Assembly (NCBI GenBank): GCA_019843655.1
Contig: JACDQD010000010.1
Coordinates: 4,881,637-4,945,636 of the forward strand
Source: Lethocerus indicus
Taxonomy: Eukaryota > Arthropoda > Insecta > Hemiptera > Belostomatidae
DNA: 64,000 nt
Direction of reading: 5' to 3'
The position numbers and the translations under genes are program-made. Each line of letters begins with the position of its first letter. Position 1 is the first letter of the stretch. Positions 56,001 to 64,000 of this stretch are shown one piece after another. The notes under the pieces were generated by a model. The model did no database searches. It was given only the letters and a program-made list of their open reading frames with translations, and was not told the origin of the DNA.

Positions 56001-58413
56001 TACTAAGGACAACTCAGGGCTACCCTGACATAGGTCTAGGCCAGAAGTTAGCAACCCAACTCATTTTATAAGGTCGGAATATACAACAAAAATTGTCTAA
56101 CCTGTATAAACAATGGAAAATGTATAAAAAAACTAAATCCTACGAGGAATGTTTCATGATATTTTCATTTCAGAGGAATTTCAGTTGCTGAACTCTGCGA
56201 AGGCGTCTCTTGTGTATATTTAGCTGCGTTTCTAAAATTTCTTCTCCGCGGTAAACGAAATTTTTGTAATATTTTTTTTCTTTAAGTAAGAATGTTGGTT
56301 TTTGGAAAAGGATCGGTTATGAAAATAGTACTGATTAAAATTTACAACGTGAAAATTAAATTCGCTCTCTGTAAACACATTACTCGCACTAAGAGCTTCA
56401 CGTATCCTTTCACTGCAAATGAAAATTCGCTATATTTATTGAAATAACATTCGCGCATTCATATGTTCAGCCAATGTGGAAGGGTAACTGCGTATTAACA
56501 CGAATATTTATTTCAGCTTATTGTAAACTCAACATTTTAATATATTCCACTTTTTTCCTGTGTTATAAATGTTGCGTGGAACGTTGTTGAATTCTTGTTG
56601 TAGGAATTAAATTCTTGGATGTCAGTGAAAGCTTCGGTTGTTATAAAAACATGTTATGTTTCGCTTTTTCCCGTTCTAAGAGCGAAAACAGGCTGGCCGT
56701 CTGTCGGGCCGCATATCTGTCTGGCGTCGGGTTGATACTGAAGCCTCTGTATTTGTCAAACCGGAGGTCTAATTTGAGAAATTAGCTCGTAATTATCTGG
56801 TCGCTTCGTCGCCCTGTAGTCAGTGGCTCATTAAATATGCGACAATCAACGCTCCCTAATGATAGGCCGTTAAACGACTTAACGGTACAACGCTCAGATA
56901 CGGTGAAATTTACAGAAATAATCGTTTCGTTATATTTAAATATTAGCCCAATGTTTAACCTTTAATCTTGCCAGATACTCGATATTTTCCCACGTTTTTC
57001 TATAACTATTGGATTATGAATATAGTAATTAAACTCATTATCATTGCAATATTGAAATTATTGTAGTAAAATACAATTCTGTAAATTACTCCAGGAAAAT
57101 TTATATGTACAGTGCTGGATGGATTTTAATTCATCAATCAAATGTGTATTATCTATTGAAGGTCAATTAAAATGAGAATTGTAGGCTTTTCAGTTTTATA
57201 TTTTTATTTAACGTCTAATAGTTATTAGATTAATTTTCAAAACTTAATAATTAAATAGACTTCATGTTTCTTTTACATGCGCTAACGCGGGTTTGAACTT
57301 GTTATCATAATCCTTTATATTATTCTGTGTTATCATTGTCCCCCACAGTGTTTACATTTGTTATAGTGCGGCTCGGAACAAAACTGGGACTATCGTCGAA
57401 CTTCTCCTAGACGGGATTTGGCTCCAATAATTATCAAAAATCAAAAAAATTGGGGTTTCCTCTCTAGATAGTTCATTCCGCAGCTTTTGCTATTTTAGCA
57501 AACGCCGGTTGACGCCCGTTCATCCGGGCCAGAGATAGCGCCGGGTATTTATACGGCGCCAAATTTATATTTCTTCTGCGGTCCTGCTCAATCAAAATGA
57601 ATTTCTTCACTATTCTGTATTTTTTTACTACTCAACTGCACAATATAATGTAATAGCTTAATATTATATCTAAGTAATGAACAGTAATGGGTTTTCTCGC
57701 CCATTTAATTCCCCTTCACTCCTATCGGGAAAACGTCTTTAGATTTAGAATAATGTAAGGGAACCTTTTTATCGCCTTCGTTTTTGTACTATCCCCTTTT
57801 CGGTTGTATCTACAAGGAGGTACCGTATTTACTGACTAACGTGATGGTGTTAAGTCCCAAAACGAAGAGTCCTGAATTATGGAGGACTAAAAGCTCCTCC
57901 TGGGATTGTGTTCTTCACAAATCACCTTCTGTTCAATCGCAAGCGCAGGTTTTTAGGGGCTGTCCGTTTTCTTTTCGCTTGAATTCGACTCTTGAAAAAG
58001 GACACGGCCCCTGTTGCCGTTTCAATAAAACTTCGTTGCGAGAACAAAATTGGCCGGTTGCCTATCTGGGGCCAGAAGGGACGTCCCCAGTGCTAATGGC
58101 GGGGAAGCGCGTCCTCCTCCGGGTGTCATTATCGCCGTTATGACTGACATTAGTCAGCCCCCGCTCCCCCTCTGTTGACACGGAGCCCAGATGATATTCA
58201 TTATTGGGCCGCGAGCTTGTGTTGTTGTGTCGCTGAAAACCGTGTTCATCAAATTGGGACAAACTCGGAAATTATCGCCGAGCAATTTCCGCTTCCGTTC
58301 CCTCTACAAATTGCAAATTTCTCCGTAGTAGCGCCAGATACGGAAGCGCCTTTTAATCGCTGTTTTACTTTTCGAGATTATTCATTCACATTTAGCATTT
58401 CAAATATAAACGC

Positions 58414-58452
58414 TACGATTCATTGACACATAGGATTCATACGATTCATTGA
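58414..58452 (+). repeat. Short direct repeat TACGATTCATTGA
   Basis: The 13-mer occurs at 58414-58426 and 58440-58452, with a partial copy AGGATTCAT between them. It lies about 275 nt before recursive splice site 3. It is either a local duplication or a repeated binding site. Confidence 0.7.
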
Positions 58453-58699
58453 GTTGATCTCAATTAATGTAGAACAGACCTTGAAAAGAAAGGATTCTTT
58501 ATAATATTGTAAACAGGAATAAGAATGAAATTTTTAGTTGGCTCAAATCTTCATCTCTCAACACCTTCTTTACACTAGTATTACATAATTTATATGTGTA
58601 ACTGATTGAAACTTTAGAACACTTCATACAATTTTTATATAAACTACTGTCCATCCTAACCATACTTACTTATTGTCCGTAAACCTTATTATATTTAAG

Positions 58700-58726
58700 T
58701 ATAACCAGTGTTTTCTTTTGTTACAG
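58700..58726 (+). promoter_or_regulatory. Branch point, pyrimidine tract and AG of recursive splice site 3
   Basis: TATAAC (58700-58705) is the likely branch sequence, with branch A at 58704, 22 nt before the AG. A better CCTAAC lies at 58655-58660 but is about 67 nt away. The tract TTTTCTTTTGTTACAG ends at 58726 and is followed at once by GTAAGC. The 16 bases across the junction are identical to recursive site 2. Donor position +6 is C instead of T, a mild weakening. Confidence 0.8.
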
Positions 58727-58782
58727 GTAAGCACACTATCATCGCACTTATGTTGACCACTAACAAGAGCATTTTAAGCGCA
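58727..58782 (+). other. Candidate RS-exon 3 (56 nt)
   Basis: This segment lies between the recursive AG and the donor at 58783. Frames 1 and 2 are closed (frame 1 TGA at codon 10, frame 2 TAA at once), whereas frame 3 is open throughout. Its 56 nt would also shift the downstream frame by two. It is the shortest of the three. It could be spliced out after exon definition, or included as a small cassette exon if the upstream exon ends in the compatible phase. Confidence 0.6.
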
Positions 58783-58803
58783 GTAAGTAATTAACAAAAT
58801 ATT
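58783..58803 (+). promoter_or_regulatory. Downstream 5' splice site of RS-exon 3 with AAAATATT element
   Basis: GTAAGTAAT at 58783 is a full-consensus donor. AAAATATT at 58796-58803 repeats the first eight bases of the element found after RS-exons 1 and 2, here 13 nt from the donor start. The base before GT is A rather than the preferred G. Confidence 0.6.
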
Positions 58804-59295
58804 TTTCTATCACTATATTATTTACATCAGCCTTGACCCATCGGCGGAAACACTTGATATTTGGTGTAGAATTTATTTAACTTTAACAGACTGTCCTCTC
58901 TATAAAAATCGACCCATTCTTTTTCTGTGGTATAATGTTTTCTCGTTCGTTGGACCCAATGGCACCGTTAGTATCTTTCGTCGTTACTACCATTGACAAC
59001 AATAATGTAGACGCTAACAGCACCGCTGTAGAACACTTACAAAACTCTGGCACTGTTATCAACCGACCTCTCTACGCCTTAAGAGAACGAGGCCCCGGTC
59101 GAAAAGCGAAAGCAATTTCGCTCAGAAGTTTAAACGCCGAAATAATTAAAGGTTATTGTAATAATGGGGTTTTGCCGGAGCCCAGAGCCCAGTGATCCAA
59201 TTGGTGAAGTCCACTCATTTGCGGTCGCCTCTGTCCGGAATTACCCTCCGGTAGGAATTAATAATTAATATTATGTAAATAAGAAATTAACATGC

Positions 59296-59311
59296 GGGAG
59301 GGACGGGGGGG
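59296..59311 (+). promoter_or_regulatory. G-quadruplex motif downstream of ratchet point 3
   Basis: GGGAGGGAC is followed by seven guanines, giving four G3 runs with loops A, AC and G. It is a compact, strict-rule quadruplex on the + strand, about 570 nt after the recursive AG. Together with the motif before ratchet point 2, it places strong + strand quadruplexes near two of the three sites. Confidence 0.6.
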
Positions 59312-60010
59312 ACTCCAAGTGAAAGCGGAATGGGCGCGGCGTTACGGCCCTACCTTATTGTTAGGCCTCTGTTTAAGTTCGACTCCCAAAATGCCGAATG
59401 ACTCGCGCGCAAACTAATATTAGATGTCGGAATATAATGCGGCGGGTTCAAATATTTTATGAGTTTAGGCTAAGGTGTGGACGGCGTGTAAATGTCACGA
59501 CAACAAATGCGTAACATTGGATCGGCGCCTATTGAACGTCGTTATCTCATTCGTTATATCATTTCAAATTTACAATTTGTAGTAGATTATCACTATAGTG
59601 ATAAAATACGACAGTAATAGTCAAGATCTATAACAGTGGCGAAAATAAAAAACATAATATCTTCAAAAAGTAGTATAAGAAAATTACTTCGAATTGAACA
59701 GAATTTTCAGCGTTGACATAAGTAGGGATATGTGTGTAGGTCATAGACTAGTCACGTCAGTGTCTGGCTTATTATACATGTATTTCGATACCACGATAAC
59801 ATCGCGTTTTTGTTTTCACGATAACTCGGGTTTTTGTAGATTAGGCTTGTTTTCTTCTGGCGCCTTCAGCGAGATTAGAAAATTTTAATCTGGGCGCCAA
59901 CAAATTCATTCGACTCGAGTGTGGCCCAAGCCAAAATGAAATTAATCGCTCGAAACGTTATTTATGCTTTTGCCTTCTGAGCTCGAAGCGTGTGCCTCAG
60001 AGTTTCATAT

Positions 60011-60029
60011 TCAATCCCGTTCGGATTGA
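60011..60029. other. 7-bp perfect hairpin TCAATCC/GGATTGA
   Basis: TCAATCC (60011-60017), loop CGTTC, and GGATTGA (60023-60029). The stem again contains an AATCC/GGATT core of the K50 homeodomain type. It is too short for a precursor RNA. Confidence 0.5.
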
Positions 60030-63000
60030 GAGACGTGATTTACGACTCGAGAGCCGACTTATATGTATTGGAATTTCACTTATGTAATGCGAATTAGCTT
60101 AACATTGGCGGCATTAAAGAGCAAACAGACGAGACGCCTTCTGCCATCAGATTATCGGCGCCCGTCGGCCGAGCCCATTATAAATTTGTAATCGTTAGTA
60201 ATTGCAGTTGTTATTTTTTTTAATGGCTACAGCCTTTTTTTGCACTTGCCGATATTAACCGCTGGGAGTGGGCTTACTGGGAGGAGGATGAGTGGGATCA
60301 CGTGTTGCGGGACTGTCCGCTCTAGGATGGGGCCAAAAGATCCCTCGTGACGCCGATGGGCGTCTTTGAGCCCGAATTACTATTAAGGAACTATTTTGAG
60401 GAATTCAGACTATTCGCAGGAAGGCTTTCTTCCCAGTGGTTCACTGTCTCCGGACGGATGGGATGAGAGTTTTCCCTCTACGAGGTTCCCCCCGCCGAAG
60501 CTTGACGGCGAGAATGGGCCCACGATGATGGGAGGATCGATTCAGTTCTGAGCGAGGGGTTGATGAACCAGTTGCCAGGCAGTATTGAGAGCAGAACCCT
60601 CGCACATGCCGACCAGAATTGAGAATCAAATAAAAAAAGGAATAAAAAAAATGCCAATATTAATTTGTAAATGTAAATTCCTCCGTTATCTTTTGGACGA
60701 TATGCAACAAACTGATTTGATACTGACCTTTAGATTTTTGTTGAATTCTCGGTTATCTATGTCCTACGATATCAACAATATGAAATAGGGTGAAATCAGT
60801 GAGAATAGTGTCTAATATTCCTAATAATAATAGTGAAAAATAGATAGACGCATCAGTATGAGCTTACATAAAATGATATTGCATCGAATGTTTACACATG
60901 TATATTTACCGCATAGTAGTAGAGGAGAGGTAACTTAGGTTCTTATAAGCTGATAAACGGAAATATTTTCCTTACCATTACTCAGAAGATAAACTCTGTA
61001 GGCCTGGTAAAACCTTTTTTAACATTTTTAAAAACCAATCTGATGTTATTTCAGTAGGGACCCAATTTCTGAAGGGAACAGCTGACGCACCCTGCACCCG
61101 TTATCTGAACCTGTCGAACTGTCTCCACTCTTTTTTCCCCAATCTTTTCCAGACATATTTCTCTTATCTTCATTCTTCTTCTTGTGCGCGTTCTATCAAT
61201 TCATTTGTCAACCTTATTTTAGGATTTTCAGCTTAATGATGGGCCGTCATTTTTCAGTCAGAATAGGCTGTTAAAGTACCCCTTAAAGTACAAATATGGG
61301 AATACAAATGGGAGATTTCGACGATTTTTTAAGTGTTCTTGAACAACCAGCGCTTCGAAAATAAATTTAGAGACTGCACCTACCCCGTTACAAATGCTCA
61401 TGACATTCAGAGGCAAAATGAGCGGATTTTAGTGGGTTAACTACTAACAAAACGGATTTCATGTTATTAGTTTTCGTAGAATTGTGAATATGCAAAGCCG
61501 CCTTATAATTGAGCGTGAGTAGGCTATGTTAGGTGAATCCTTTCGAGGAGAAAACCAATTAACCTCCGAGGCTGCGAACGTTTTCGCTAATAAGTCGTTA
61601 TTCTTGTTCTTTTCACTATCCACTTTGGTTTTGGGCGTGACCTATCGTGTCGGCCTGTCTGACTGTCAGCCAATCAAATTTTGCGATTTAGCAATTTATT
61701 TTCATTTAATTTAAGTGCGCCCCAGAATTATCATTTCTATGAGAAGTTAAATCCTTCACGTCAAATGATCCGAAATGTGACAGTTACAGCCTCTGATTTC
61801 AATTTCTAAGCCCCGTTTTAACAGAACCGACAGTTCTGAACAAAATCACGGACACGCATATTTAACCGTGTTTCTTAATTATACATCATTTGATTAATTG
61901 ATGTTTTAAATTATAAAAAAATGTACAGGGCCCTAGTATATGTTTTAAGCGTTAGTAGATTTTTTGTAATCATTTAAATTTTTCAGAACGTCATTTCAGC
62001 ATTCCAATTCGTTCTTACAAAAATTAATTTGACGATATACTCAATATTGCATACACGCACATACTAGAACATTTGTCGTATTACTGGAATTCATTCTTCA
62101 ACTATGAATCAAATCCGATTGTATGAAATGGGAAACACAGTTTACATTTCCACTCATTTTCCCGGCTCTTCTTTTGAAATTACAAACCAAGGGTCTAATG
62201 ATTAAATACTTTTGGAAAAATATTAAATGTATTTATCTGTGTAGAATGTTCGTTGTTCTAAAAAGAGATTTATTTCTCAATTTCTATTTCCAATTCAGTT
62301 GTATGAAAGGTTCAGTACAAGCCGTATAAAACAATAATTTATAAGAGTGAAAACCCGGAAAGTATGTTGTTAATTTTAGCGTATCTACTGCAATGTTACA
62401 TAAATAAATTCCTGATGAGCCATTCGAAGCGGGTCTGATTGAATTTTAAATGGCGATAGACAATTTGTATCTGGGACAAGTCGGCCGCCGATTTATTGAC
62501 TTTTCACTTACATTTCCATTAATTTTCCCGACCCTTCAAGCGTCACGCTTTAAGCCGAAAGCTTGTATTTCCGCGACCGCTTTTCCAATAATAGACGTCG
62601 GGGGTGCTATTGTTCAGAAAGCTTTCTCGTTTACAATTGGCAGGCTGCAGTTATTCAAGTGGTCCCTAATACTCAGCGCTTCAGTTTTAAACTTGATGCT
62701 TAAAATTAGACGACTCGGTGGCCAGGACGCGCAACGAGCAAGATCACTTTTGTTGTTCAATTTAAAAACGAAATTGGAATTTTGTTTTTGATTTTCCCAT
62801 TCTTGCAAAACGTTGAAGAATTTTAACAGCTCAGTTTCTTTTCTGTCCGATTGTTTATCAAGGGGCTACTATTTCGATGTATTTCCGAAAATAACTATTA
62901 ATCCAAGTTATCTCCTGTTGGGGTCACATAAATATCTGGCAGTGGGGTTATTTACCTCCCTACTGATCTCGATGCAGTTTAACCCGTGTGAGTAATTTAT

Positions 63001-64000
63001 TAAATGGTATTATGCAATCTTAATTCCTAATAAAATGCAGATATAATGCAATCTACGGTTTTACGACCACTGACCAGTTCAATAGACGAAGATTAAAATA
63101 ATCTTACTACAAATATAAAATGTGCATATGGCAAAAAACAACTGCGACATTTCGGATTAGTTATTATAAAATACGTTGGCATGTTAAATAATTATAATAT
63201 GAAGCACCTAAGAAGGAAATATTTAATTTCACTATTCTGAATACGAATTAATGTCGAATTTCGGATATTTGGCAGAATTTAGTACCAACAAAAATTCTTA
63301 TGAAATAACCTGCTAATACCGTATTCTTTATTGTAAATAATATTAAACAAAGTTATGCTTATTTATTGGAATGTTTGGAATGAATTTGGCATATTTGTCA
63401 GTATTGTCACTACACGAAACAGAACTGCTTACGTAGGAAACATGTTGAAAGATCCTACCGTTCGGAGAACAGCGCCTCGTTCGATGAGGGACAGTGGGAC
63501 AGCCAGAGACACCGACCTCTCGTAAAAACTTTTACTGCCCATTCTCGGGATCTGGTTTAGGAAATAAAAAATTTAATAAAAAGGAAAATCGCCGCCGCAT
63601 CGTGTCGAAAGCGAAAGTCCAACTTCACTCTTGATCCATTAGCTCCCACCTGCCCAACCGACAACCCAAATTCAAAATTCCGGTCAGAGATTTGTATGGA
63701 ACATCACCTCTATGTTTCTATAGTACAAGCTGGCCTAACGAGGTTTAAATTAATCCAGTCCCTTACAGGACGAGTGTTAATTTGTCCATTAAGAAGTTAT
63801 TAAAGGTTATTATTCGTTTATAGTTTATTCTAATGTGTATCTGATAGATTTTGTCGTGTTTAATGACAGTGGAACGTTATACGGCTTGTTTATTTTTTTA
63901 CAAGTTACTTAATAATTAGTTCGCAGCTAAAAACCAAATATTCCTCAATATCTGTACTAATGTTTTATGTATTATATATACTACTCGCGGATATATCTCT

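Larger units (their letters stand above)
49592..58699. other. Noncoding block upstream of ratchet point 3
   Basis: No gene recognised. GC pockets at about 50440-50700, 52380-52670, 54660-54840, 55540-55990 and 57880-58340 carry short open frames in several phases and on both strands. AT-rich DNA dominates elsewhere. Notable short structures are the hairpin at 50925, the homeodomain-like cluster at 52898-53035 and the direct repeat at 58414-58452. Confidence 0.5.
58804..64000. other. Noncoding block downstream of ratchet point 3
   Basis: No gene recognised. It contains a G-quadruplex motif (59296-59311), a hairpin (60011-60029) and GC pockets at 59090-59350 and 60270-60600. The open frames (62450-62791, 113 codons, is the longest) have no recognisable domain. 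No fourth recursive site is seen before the window ends. At a step of about 26 kb the next would fall near position 84,000, outside the window. Confidence 0.5.

Overview
The window looks like eukaryotic, intron-type DNA, most likely from an invertebrate. It is AT-rich, broken by short GC-rich pockets in which CpG is not depleted. It carries dinucleotide and trinucleotide microsatellites and has no bacterial-style gene packing. No open reading frame exceeds about 217 codons and none of the translations resembles a protein family I recognise. I see no reverse transcriptase, transposase or integrase motifs. Arthropod origin is an inference from composition and intron style, not something I can prove.

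The main result is three matching splice-site modules on the + strand, at 6613-6767, 33445-33572 and 58700-58803. Each has a branch-point-like sequence, a pyrimidine-rich tract ending TGTTACAG, and a 5' splice site (GTGAGT, GTAAGT or GTAAGC) abutting the AG directly. A second strong donor (GTAAGT) follows 94, 75 or 56 nt later, and then an AAAATATT element 14-19 nt into that donor. This is the layout of recursive splice sites (zero-length exons or ratchet points) with associated RS-exons. Spacing between them is 26.8 kb and 25.3 kb. The simplest reading is that the whole window lies inside one giant intron transcribed left to right and removed in steps of about 26 kb.

The rest is noncoding background with a few structured elements. 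These are a divergent 5S-rRNA-like element with closing stem (31432-31541), a nested hairpin overlapping a G-quadruplex motif just upstream of ratchet point 2 (33111-33254), a 14-bp hairpin (37793-37829), and smaller hairpins and palindromes, including a CLEAR/E-box palindrome at 48055. There are also clusters of homeodomain-like sites (34094, 35481, 52898-53035), a 105-bp (CT)n tract (16632) and a 45-bp (AT)n tract (27064). Both true exons flanking the intron must lie outside the window, so the host gene cannot be named.
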